Of a DNA stretch of 10,572 bases, positions 1 to 6,157 are shown piece after piece. A program made the translations under genes and the position numbers. The notes under the pieces were generated by a model. The model was not told the DNA's origin. It made no database searches and saw only the letters and a list, made by a program, of their open reading frames with translations. The first letter of the stretch is position 1, and every line of letters begins with the position of its first letter. Origin of the DNA: Actinomycetota bacterium (GTDB taxonomy: Bacteria; Actinomycetota; Thermoleophilia; Gaiellales; Gaiellaceae); assembly GCA_013698195.1 (NCBI GenBank), contig JACCVK010000313.1:1-10572 (forward strand), read 5' to 3'.

Positions 1-1200
1 GCGCTGGCACCTTCGACTCCGACTCCCCCGCCGAAGCTGGCCGAGCCTGCCACCCGTCCGACCGCGGAACCGGAGGCGCCCGATGCCGCCGGCTCGCGGG
101 CAGCCGCGCGCTACTTCGAGGCCATGCTCGAGCCGGCGCCGCGCCTGCATCGCGTGCCGCCGCCCAAGGGTGCGGCATACATCGCCGCGATCCGTGTCGT
201 CGGCGTCGGCGGCGCGGGCTTGAACGCGCTCCATCGCATGATGGACGCGGGGATCTCGCAGGTGGACTTCCTCGCTGTGAACACCGACATGCAGGCGCTC
301 GCGGTCTCGGACGCGCCGACGAAGATCCATATCGGCGAGAGCGTCACCCAGGGCCTCGGGTCCGGGGCCGACCCCGAGGTGGGTCGCCGCGCCGCCGAGG
401 AGGCGGCGGACGAGCTGCGCGCGACGCTCCGCGGCTCGGACATGGTGTTCGTCACCGCCGGCGAGGGCGGCGGGACGGGAACGGGCGCGGCCCCGGTCGT
501 CGCCCGGGTCGCGAGAGAGCTCGGAGCGCTCACCGTCGGCATCGTGACAACGCCTTTCCGTTTCGAGGGGACGCGCCGGCAGGTCGCCGCAGAGCGCGGC
601 GTCGAGGAGCTGCGCGCCGCCTGCGACACGGTGATCGTCATTCCCAACGATCGTCTGCTCGAGGTGCTCGACCGGTCGACCTCGATGGTCGACGCATTCA
701 AGATCGCGGACGACGTCCTGCGCCAGGGGGTGCAGGGGATCTGCGATCTCATCACGACGCCCGGCCTCATCAATCTGGACTTCGCAGACGTCCGCACGGT
801 GATGCAGGACGCCGGCTCCGCGCTCATGGGCATCGGCTACGCCACGGGCCCGACGCGAGCGCGCGATGCCGCGGAACGTGCGCTCGGCTCGCCTCTGATC
901 GACACCGAGATCGTGGGCGCGCGTGGAATCCTGCTCTCGATCGCCGGCGGCGACGACCTGTCGCTCGTCGAGGTCAACGAGGCTGCCGAGGTCGTGCGCC
1001 AGACGGCAACGGACGACACGAACATCATCTTCGGGGCGACCGTCGACTCCCGGCTCACTGGTCAGGTCTGGGTGACCGTGGTCGCAACGGGTCTCGGTGG
1101 ATCGCACCGCCGAGCGTCGAACCCGTCGTTCGAGCGCGCGAGATCTCGCGAGGCACGAAACGGCGACACCGAGCTGCCGAGCTTCCTCCGTACCGACTAA
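1..1200 (+). CDS. ftsZ: Cell division GTPase FtsZ, 5' end open at window edge
   Basis: FtsZ polymerises with GTP at mid-cell to form the cytoplasmic Z-ring that recruits the division machinery. Counting from the first in-frame ATG (124), the protein has 358 aa: nucleotide-binding start VVGVGGAGLN (25-34), tubulin signature GGGTGTG (115-121), and T7 loop NLDFAD (217-222) with the catalytic Asp pair D219/D222. The C-terminal linker is short (about 323-347) and ends in LPSFLRTD, like the conserved FtsZ tail that binds FtsA, SepF or ZipA-type partners. The frame stays open from base 1 to 123 with GC-rich third positions and encodes a Pro/Ala/Thr-rich stretch. No good ribosome site precedes ATG 124, so the true start may lie upstream of the window. 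I therefore give the gene as 5'-partial; ATG 124 is the alternative start. Identity is near certain, the start is not. Confidence 0.95.
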   Translation, partial: ALAPSTPTPPPKLAEPATRPTAEPEAPDAAGSRAAARYFEAMLEPAPRLHRVPPPKGAAYIAAIRVVGVGGAGLNALHRMMDAGISQVDFLAVNTDMQALAVSDAPTKIHIGESVTQGLGSGADPEVGRRAAEEAADELRATLRGSDMVFVTAGEGGGTGTGAAPVVARVARELGALTVGIVTTPFRFEGTRRQVAAERGVEELRAACDTVIVIPNDRLLEVLDRSTSMVDAFKIADDVLRQGVQGICDLITTPGLINLDFADVRTVMQDAGSALMGIGYATGPTRARDAAERALGSPLIDTEIVGARGILLSIAGGDDLSLVEVNEAAEVVRQTATDDTNIIFGATVDSRLTGQVWVTVVATGLGGSHRRASNPSFERARSREARNGDTELPSFLRTD

Positions 1201-1273
1201 CAGCGCCGGCGACGAGTTCCACGAGCCGGTTCGCCCGCATTTCTGGCGGCGAGTATGCGCGGCTGAACCCGAG

Positions 1274-1279
1274 TACCCT
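1274..1279 (+). promoter_or_regulatory. Putative -10 hexamer (TACCCT) for leaderless start
   Basis: TACCCT fits TANNNT and ends 6 nt before ATG 1286, which would put the transcription start at or next to the start codon. No Shine-Dalgarno and no convincing -35 box are visible. If real, the hydrolase-acetyltransferase pair has its own promoter in the 85-bp gap after ftsZ. Two other genes in this window show the same arrangement. Confidence 0.45.
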
Positions 1280-1285
1280 CTCCCG

Positions 1286-2656
1286 ATGGTTGGGCCGAAC
1301 GCTCCAGCGGGTGCCACCGGCCGCGGTGCGATCGCCGCGGGTCATCCGCTCTCGGCGCAAGCGGGAGCAGACGTTCTCGCCACCGGTGGGAATGCCGTCG
1401 ACGCGTGCCTGGCGGCCGCGTTCGTGGCTGCGGTCGCCGAAGGACCGCTCACCGGGCCGGCCGGAGGAGGGTTCATGCTCGTCGCCCGCCCCAACGAGGA
1501 GCCGGTCGTCCTCGACTGCTTCTTCGCCCAGCCGACGCAGCCGTTCGGCGTGCTCGAGGAGGTCATCGTCGACTTCGAGGGAGCAGGCACGCAGACCTTC
1601 CGGGTCGGCGAGGGATCGGTCGCGGTGCCTGGGCTCGTCGCGGGGCTCGAGGAGGCGCATCGACGCTACTGCACCATCGACTGGGAGACACTCGTCGAGC
1701 CGGCGCTCGCGCTGGCCCGGACGGGACGGGTTCCCGTCGATCCGCCGCGCGCATTCCTGCACGGGATCCTCCGGGAGATCCTCCTGCGCGACGATGCCGG
1801 CGCTCGCGTGTACGGAGACCCGGTGCACGTCGCGACCGAGGAGCTCGTCGCCACGCTCGAGCGTGTTCGCGACGTCGGGACGGAGGCCGTCGCGGAGCTC
1901 GTGCCCGAGCTCGCCGCTGACGTCCGCGCCTACGTCGTCGAGGCTCGGACTCCGCTCGTCGCTCCGCTTCTGGGCATGTCGGTGCTCACGCCACCGCCAC
2001 CGTCGCGCGGCGGCTCGATCGTCCTCGAGATCCTCGACTCGCTCGCCGGCCTCGGCGAGTGGTCGTTGGCTGACGAAGCACGTGCGGTCGCGACGGCCTA
2101 CGAGCGCTCGTGGCAGGGCGCACTCACCGGCACGACCCACATCTCGGTCCTCGATTCGGACGGAACCGCCGTCGGGCTCTCGTCAACCCTAGGCTCGGGC
2201 TCCGGGATCTTTCGCGGTGGCACGCAGCTCAACAACATGCTCGGGGAGGTGGACGTGATCGGCGGCGGCGAGCGCAAGCCCGGTGACCGGCTGCCGAGCA
2301 TGATGGCGCCCACCGTCGTTCTCGAGTCGGGGCGCCCGCGACTCGTACTGGGGAGCGCGGGGTCGGTGCGCCTCGCCGGTGCCATCGCGCAGGTTGCCTG
2401 GCGCGTGGTGAACGGAGTGCCCGTCGCCGATGCGATCGACGCACCGAGGCTCCATGCAGAGGGGACGACGCTACACCTCGAGGGGGGCTGGTCCGAGGAT
2501 GCGGTCGCGGGACTCCCGAGCTCGTGGAACGTCGTGCGCTGGGAGGCGTTGAATCTGTACTTCGGAGGCGTGCAGGCCGTCGTGCGTGGCCCTGACGGGG
2601 CGAGCGACGCCGCCGGAGACCCGCGTCGGGGCGGCGTCGGGGTGGTCGTTCCGTGA
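1286..2656 (+). CDS. Gamma-glutamyltranspeptidase-family Ntn-hydrolase (atypical)
   Basis: This 456-aa proenzyme belongs to the GGT family, which cleaves itself so that the Thr at the new N-terminus becomes the nucleophile. Visible family signs are HPLSAQAGADVLATGGNAVDA near the N-terminus, GPAGGGFMLV, the cleavage-site motif GTTHISVLDSDG with predicted nucleophile T283, a second Thr 18 residues later (T301) as in classical enzymes, LNNM, and PGDRLPSMMAPT. Cleavage before T283 would give chains of 282 and 174 aa. It is shorter than usual secreted GGTs (about 550-580 aa) and has no signal peptide, so it is probably cytoplasmic. The classical DFRE.AP segment, whose Arg binds the glutamate carboxylate, reads LDCFFAQP here, and NNxMDDF reads NNMLGEVD. 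The true substrate may therefore not be glutathione. I chose ATG 1286 because GGT homology begins right after it and a TACCCT hexamer lies 6 nt upstream; there is no Shine-Dalgarno. The next gene overlaps its stop. Confidence 0.85.
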   Translation: MVGPNAPAGATGRGAIAAGHPLSAQAGADVLATGGNAVDACLAAAFVAAVAEGPLTGPAGGGFMLVARPNEEPVVLDCFFAQPTQPFGVLEEVIVDFEGAGTQTFRVGEGSVAVPGLVAGLEEAHRRYCTIDWETLVEPALALARTGRVPVDPPRAFLHGILREILLRDDAGARVYGDPVHVATEELVATLERVRDVGTEAVAELVPELAADVRAYVVEARTPLVAPLLGMSVLTPPPPSRGGSIVLEILDSLAGLGEWSLADEARAVATAYERSWQGALTGTTHISVLDSDGTAVGLSSTLGSGSGIFRGGTQLNNMLGEVDVIGGGERKPGDRLPSMMAPTVVLESGRPRLVLGSAGSVRLAGAIAQVAWRVVNGVPVADAIDAPRLHAEGTTLHLEGGWSEDAVAGLPSSWNVVRWEALNLYFGGVQAVVRGPDGASDAAGDPRRGGVGVVVP

Positions 2657-3153
2657 TCACGGTGCGGCGGTCCGGGGCGAGCGACGCCCCCGCGCTCGTT
2701 GCGCTCGCCGAACAGGTCGCTCGCGAGGGCGGCGGCTGGATCCTCACCACCGACTCGTGGCGCTCCGTCGGCGAGGAGCGCCGCTACCTCCGCGCTGCCC
2801 GACGGCATCCGGACGCCTGCGTGCTCGTCGCGGAGGTGGACGGGCAGGTCGTTGCGCGACTCTCGCTCGCCCGCGACCCGCATCCTGCGAGCAGGCACGT
2901 CGCCGACCTCGGCGTGATGGTCGCTGAGCACCACCGGCACCAGGGCATCGGCACGCGGCTCCTCGAGGAGGCGGTGGAGTGGGCGCGCTCAGCCGGGATC
3001 TCGAAGCTCGAGCTCCACGTGTTTCCGTGGAATGAGCCGGCGCTGCGGCTCTACGAGTCCTTCGGCTTCGAGCGCGAGGGATATCGGAAGGAGCACTACG
3101 CCCGCGACGGCGGATACATCGACGCGATCTTGATGGCGTACCGGGTCACATAG
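2653..3153 (+). CDS. GNAT-family N-acetyltransferase
   Basis: This 166-aa single-domain enzyme transfers an acetyl group from acetyl-CoA to an amine; the substrate cannot be read from the sequence. Motif A, the acetyl-CoA pyrophosphate loop, is at about 88-105 and contains R95-H-Q-G98-I-G100, matching R/Q-x-x-G-x-G/A. Motif B follows as NEPALRLYESFGFEREG (127-143), which is typical of GNATs acting on amino acids, protein N-termini or small amines. It starts at GTG in the tetranucleotide GTGA, so start and stop overlap the upstream hydrolase by 4 nt and translation is probably coupled. The pair may act on related amino-group substrates, which is inference. The stop codon TAG (3151-3153) coincides with the outer end of an inverted-repeat element, but the enzyme appears full length. 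There is no signal peptide or membrane segment. Confidence 0.88.
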   Translation: MITVRRSGASDAPALVALAEQVAREGGGWILTTDSWRSVGEERRYLRAARRHPDACVLVAEVDGQVVARLSLARDPHPASRHVADLGVMVAEHHRHQGIGTRLLEEAVEWARSAGISKLELHVFPWNEPALRLYESFGFEREGYRKEHYARDGGYIDAILMAYRVT

Positions 3154-3321
3154 AGGCTTGATGTGGGTTGTGGGCCACGTCCAGCTGGGGGCCTGCGCAC
3201 GGCGCAGCGCGGCCGAAACGCTCCTCACCAATACCTTCCAGTATTGCCGAGCTGCGATCCGTCCACGCTGCTTGGCCCATGCCCTCCCTGAAACGCACCC
3301 ACAACCCACATCAAGCCTCTA
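3151..3321. mobile_element. 171-bp MITE-like element with perfect 24-bp inverted ends
   Basis: The first 24 bases (3151-3174, beginning TAGAGGCTTGATG) are the exact reverse complement of the last 24 (3298-3321, ending CATCAAGCCTCTA). Both ends carry TA, as expected if a TA target was duplicated, which is the habit of IS630/Tc1-mariner relatives. Under that reading the body is 167 bp with 22-bp terminal repeats. No transposase frame fits inside, so it would be non-autonomous. The interior is also roughly palindromic around a central hairpin, CAATAC (3229-3234), loop CTTCCA, GTATTG (3241-3246). It lies between convergent genes and overlaps the acetyltransferase stop codon. Removing the body and one TA would still leave TAG, so the gene would not change. 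A structured RNA or an unusual bidirectional terminator is possible, but there is no T-run and the perfect stem encloses 123 nt. Confidence 0.6.
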
Positions 3322-3497
3322 GGTGATTGGCCGGGGTGGGGACTTCCCGCTCGCTCAATCGCGGCGAGGTCGCTCGCTCTGGACGAGCGCCCGCGAGCAT
3401 GCGATAGGCGAGCGGCCCTCGCCCGCCGGAGCCGAAACGTCAGCGTAGGTACTCGATGAGGTGCCGCATCCTCGTCCGCAGCCGTCTTCGGGCGGCG
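3322..3497. other. Gene-free stretch with a GC hairpin
   Basis: I see no convincing gene here between the inverted-repeat element and the end of the minus-strand coiled-coil gene. It holds a short hairpin, GGCGAG (3407-3412), loop CGGCC, CTCGCC (3418-3423). Without a T-tract it is not a standard intrinsic terminator, though it could slow polymerase reading the coiled-coil gene. No tRNA-like T-arm and no promoter hexamer stand out. Confidence 0.4.
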
Positions 3498-5630
3498 TTA
3501 CGCCTCGCCTCGGATCGGGACGACCTGACCCAGCTGCGGCGTAGACGCCGACGGTGCGTATCCGGCATCCGAGGTCTCGAGTTCGAGTTGCTGGAGTCGC
3601 CACTGGAGCCGCGAAGCCAGCCGCTCGAACTGTGTGAGAACGGCGTCCCGGTTCTCCCGGGCGGACAGCTCGAGCTCCTGCATTCGGAGCTCCAGCCCGC
3701 GGAGCTCGACGCGGAACCGTCCGTCACCGGGTGCGGGAGCATGCTGCGGCGCGGAGGCCGCGGTCCGCTCGAGGAGGCCGAGCCGCACGCTCAAGTCGTC
3801 GAGCCGAGGAACGATGTCTCCTGAGCCTGAGAGCGCAGCCAGCTCCTTCTCGCTCGAAGCGAGGCGCATCCTGAGCCCGTTGACGAGCACGCGGATGTCG
3901 CGCAGCTCGCCGGGATCGCTCGCTGCTTCGCCGGACGACGATCCTGCTCCGAGCTCGAGCAGCTCAAGCCTGCGCACGAGCTCTCCGAAACGCTCGTCCG
4001 TGTCCGAATCAGGGCCGTGCGGCGACGCGGCAGCCGCACCGGCGATCTCTTGAAGCCGTGCTTCGAGCGATCCGAGCTCACTTGCCCACGTCGACTCGAC
4101 ACGCGAGATCTCGGCCGCGACGGCGATTCCCTCGCGCTCCATCTCCTCGAGCTTGGCCGCGAGCGCAGAGAGGAGCTCCTCAGTGAGCTCGTCTGGCACC
4201 GTTCGCTCGCCGGTGGTCGCGTTCGCGACCGAGGCGGCAACCGACTCGAGCTCACGCCTGAGGGCGTCTCGCTCATCTGCCCAAGCAGACGCGATCTGCG
4301 AAACCTCGTGATCGACAGCGTGCTGGCCGTGCTCCATCGCCTCGATTCGCGAGGCAAGCGACTGGAGACGCGGCTCGACGGTTCCGTCCGGGCGCGCCTT
4401 GTCAACGGCGGCGGCGAGTAGGTCGAGCTGCTCGCGTACCCACCCGCGCTCCTCAATCCAGACGCCGCCGAAGCGCTCGAGCTCCGAAGCAGCGTCGGCA
4501 GACACGCGCTCGACCTGGGCCAATCGGTGCGTGCCCGCGTCGAGCAGACGCTCGAGCTCCAGCGTCGCCGTGGCGGCTGCTTCCGCGCGGAGCGACGTCT
4601 CCGCCTCAAGCCGAGAGAGACCGGCGGCGAGCCCGTCGACCTGAGCAGAAACCTCAGCGATCCGATTCTCCAGCGCAGCCTCGAGCTCACGGTCGACCGA
4701 ACCCTGTGCCGGAAGCGTCGAGTCGATCTCGTGCAGCTCGGCGACCATCGCCTCGACGCGGGCGCTCGCTTCCTCGAATCGGCGCTGCACGTCGACGAGC
4801 TCGGCCTCGTTGGCCTCGACCTCAGCCGTCGTCGCCGCAACGGTCGTCGACACGGCGTCGAGCCCGGCGGTGAGCTGCTTGACGCGACTGCCGAGATCCA
4901 GCAGATGGTTCTCGAACGCTCGCGACGTCTGGAGGTCGTGTGGCCGATCGGCACTGCTCGCGACCTGGTGCGAGAGCTCAACAACGGTCGTCCGAAGCTC
5001 GGCGACGAGGGACTCGGCACGGGTGTCGCCTTCCTCGAGGCGCGCGCGGAGAGAGATCAGCTCGCCTTCCTTCCCGGCGAGCGCTGCGGCTGTCGTGGAG
5101 ACCGTCTTCGAAAGCGTGTCGAGGCGCTGGGCGACGACGTCCACCTCGGAAGCGATCGAGTCGATCCTGCGCTCAGCTGGTGCGGCGTTCCGATCGGAGG
5201 AGAGAGACGCAACGGCCTTGCGTAGCTCCGCGACGTCCGCATTCGGGCCGCTCCGGCGCAGGTCGTGCACGAGCGCCTCGATCCGAGCAGTGCCGGCTTC
5301 GAGCTCGCGCCTGAGCTGGGCGATCTCACCGTCCTTGCCGGCAAGCGCTGCGGCAGTCGTATTCACCGTTCCGGAAAGCGTCGCGAAGCGATCAGCGAGG
5401 ACGTCGACGCGGTTCGTGATCCGCGCCTCGAGCTTCGGGTCGTGCTTCGACCATGCTTCGAGCGCTTTGGCGAGCTCCTTCAGCGCTTTCGCGTCAGCGG
5501 TGACCGCGGTCGCACGGAGCTGGGCCTCGAGGTCCGACACCCAGGCTGCGAGCGAGTCGACCCTCGCGTCGAGCGCGTCACTTTCAGGCCCGGCACGCTG
5601 GAGCCCAGCGCCTTGGAGTTCTGCGCTCAT
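3498..5630 (-). CDS. Large repetitive coiled-coil protein, function unknown
   Basis: I do not recognise a named family. The 710-aa product is almost entirely helical coiled coil, rich in Ala, Glu, Leu, Arg and Ser, with no signal peptide or membrane segment, so it is probably cytoplasmic. Three copies of an approximately 53-residue block recur about 87-88 residues apart (about 74-126, 162-214, 249-301); the first two share TVxTTAAALAGKxGE. A second family carries a conserved Trp at W391, W450 and W515 in contexts such as WIEERGWVREQL and WADERDALRREL. Breaks rich in Pro, Ala and Ser occur near 535-575 and 622-637, and the C-terminus ends in a loose tail, VVPIRGEA. A Shine-Dalgarno-like GAGGT lies 5 nt before ATG 5630. 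It may share a transcript with the small gene upstream, 150 bp away. Scaffold or chromosome-organising roles are common for such proteins but are only a guess here. Confidence 0.85.
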   Translation of the reverse strand: MSAELQGAGLQRAGPESDALDARVDSLAAWVSDLEAQLRATAVTADAKALKELAKALEAWSKHDPKLEARITNRVDVLADRFATLSGTVNTTAAALAGKDGEIAQLRRELEAGTARIEALVHDLRRSGPNADVAELRKAVASLSSDRNAAPAERRIDSIASEVDVVAQRLDTLSKTVSTTAAALAGKEGELISLRARLEEGDTRAESLVAELRTTVVELSHQVASSADRPHDLQTSRAFENHLLDLGSRVKQLTAGLDAVSTTVAATTAEVEANEAELVDVQRRFEEASARVEAMVAELHEIDSTLPAQGSVDRELEAALENRIAEVSAQVDGLAAGLSRLEAETSLRAEAAATATLELERLLDAGTHRLAQVERVSADAASELERFGGVWIEERGWVREQLDLLAAAVDKARPDGTVEPRLQSLASRIEAMEHGQHAVDHEVSQIASAWADERDALRRELESVAASVANATTGERTVPDELTEELLSALAAKLEEMEREGIAVAAEISRVESTWASELGSLEARLQEIAGAAAASPHGPDSDTDERFGELVRRLELLELGAGSSSGEAASDPGELRDIRVLVNGLRMRLASSEKELAALSGSGDIVPRLDDLSVRLGLLERTAASAPQHAPAPGDGRFRVELRGLELRMQELELSARENRDAVLTQFERLASRLQWRLQQLELETSDAGYAPSASTPQLGQVVPIRGEA
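4728..5411 (-). repeat. Three approximately 88-residue internal repeats in the coiled-coil gene
   Basis: The repeated blocks fall at about 5253-5411, 4989-5147 and 4728-4886. Copies 1 and 2 are also visibly alike at DNA level around the GCGCTGCGG stretches near 5340-5395 and 5080-5130, pointing to a fairly recent duplication; copy 3 is more diverged. A spacing of 88 residues equals eight 11-residue hendecads, which may reflect a coiled-coil period other than plain heptads. Confidence 0.7.
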
Positions 5631-5635
5631 CCTCT

Positions 5636-5640
5636 ACCTC
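5636..5640 (-). promoter_or_regulatory. Ribosome-binding site for the coiled-coil gene
   Basis: GAGGT on the minus strand, 5 nt before ATG 5630, supports that start. It contrasts with the hydrolase, dnaE and CNB genes here, which lack a Shine-Dalgarno site and have a close TANNNT instead. Confidence 0.55.
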
Positions 5641-5739
5641 GGAGTGCTCGATGCCGCGCAAAGCGGGGTCGCCAGTGGGCGACGAACCCCGGAGAGGCCA
5701 CGTCGGCAGCGGTCATCCTCACGACGCGTATCGGTGCGC

Positions 5740-5755
5740 GCGAGCAACGGCTCGC
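5740..5755 (-). terminator. Weak hairpin after the small gene
   Basis: A 6-bp stem (GCGAGC pairing with GCTCGC, loop AACG on the plus strand) lies 26 nt past the small gene's stop. There is no T-run, so termination is doubtful; it may only be a processing or attenuation structure between two co-transcribed genes. Confidence 0.2.
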
Positions 5756-5780
5756 TCACCCGTCTCAGTGACTGTTCGAC

Positions 5781-6029
5781 TTACGCGGCGTCGTCGTGCC
5801 CGAGCGCATCTGCGAGACGGCGCCAGTCGTGCTCGAGATCGGATCGGCCGCTGATGCGTTGCAGCTCCCAGTACGCGCGCACGAGCACGCCCGGGTCCGT
5901 GGGCTCGCCCTCGGCTCGGCCGTCTTCGAGAACGCGCAGGAACCAGGCGCCGCGGTCGAGACCGAGCTCCTCGGCCAGCACGAGCGCGCGGTCACGCAGA
6001 ACGTCGATCTCCATCTCGACCGGGGCCAT
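5781..6029 (-). CDS. Small conserved-looking protein, function unknown (82 aa)
   Basis: I do not recognise this protein. From ATG 6029 it reads MAPVEMEIDVLRDRALVLAE and continues as a soluble, acidic, mostly helical protein with two Trp-containing helices (AWFLRVLEDGR; VRAYWELQRISG) and a C-terminal stretch LEHDWRRLADALGHDDAA. It has no signal peptide, membrane segment or Cys cluster. Its composition looks coding, whereas the open frame upstream of ATG 6029 becomes Arg/Pro/Gly-rich and runs into the divergent dnaE start, so the longer frame is unlikely. A start at ATG 6014 (MEIDVLRD...) is also possible; neither has a strong ribosome site. It is divergent from dnaE with 128 bp between starts and lies 150 bp upstream of the coiled-coil gene on the same strand, so a shared transcript is plausible. 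Confidence 0.65.
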   Translation of the reverse strand: MAPVEMEIDVLRDRALVLAEELGLDRGAWFLRVLEDGRAEGEPTDPGVLVRAYWELQRISGRSDLEHDWRRLADALGHDDAA

Positions 6030-6142
6030 GGCGTGCGTATCGGCACGGCGGCCCGGGCCATGTAGCAGGCACCCTCGGACGGGGTAGCCGGAGTCGTGGC
6101 GCGACGGCCTCGGCGTCGGAGAGGGTCGTCGGATGAGGGCAG

Positions 6143-6148
6143 TACGAT
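6143..6148 (+). promoter_or_regulatory. Putative -10 hexamer (TACGAT) for dnaE
   Basis: TACGAT fits TANNNT and ends 9 nt before GTG 6158, consistent with a leaderless or very short-leader transcript. No Shine-Dalgarno and no clear -35 are visible in the 128-bp divergent gap. Confidence 0.5.
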
Positions 6149-6157
6149 GGCCCTCCC

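Noticed and set aside
1055..2140. Minus-strand frame opposite ftsZ and the hydrolase
   Set aside because: It runs antisense to two genes with intact catalytic motifs and has low-complexity Arg/Asp/Glu composition.
2989..3309. Minus-strand frame crossing the inverted-repeat element
   Set aside because: It begins in the element, runs antisense to the acetyltransferase C-terminus and shows no family motif.
3151..3321. Inverted repeat as an ordinary intrinsic terminator
   Set aside because: The perfect stem arms are 123 nt apart and no T-run follows on either strand; a MITE-like element fits better.
3151..3321. CRISPR or integron attC site
   Set aside because: There is one inverted pair, with no direct-repeat and spacer series, and no GTTRRRY/RYYYAAC core.
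5631..5780. Possible tRNA in the gap between the small gene and the coiled-coil gene
   Set aside because: A GGTTCG stretch was seen but no acceptor stem, anticodon arm or complete T-arm can be formed around it.
4810..6087. Long Ser/Arg-rich plus-strand frame across the coiled-coil gene and the small gene
   Set aside because: It is antisense to a frame with clear coiled-coil repeats; its composition is a mirror artefact and it has no ribosome site or family motif.
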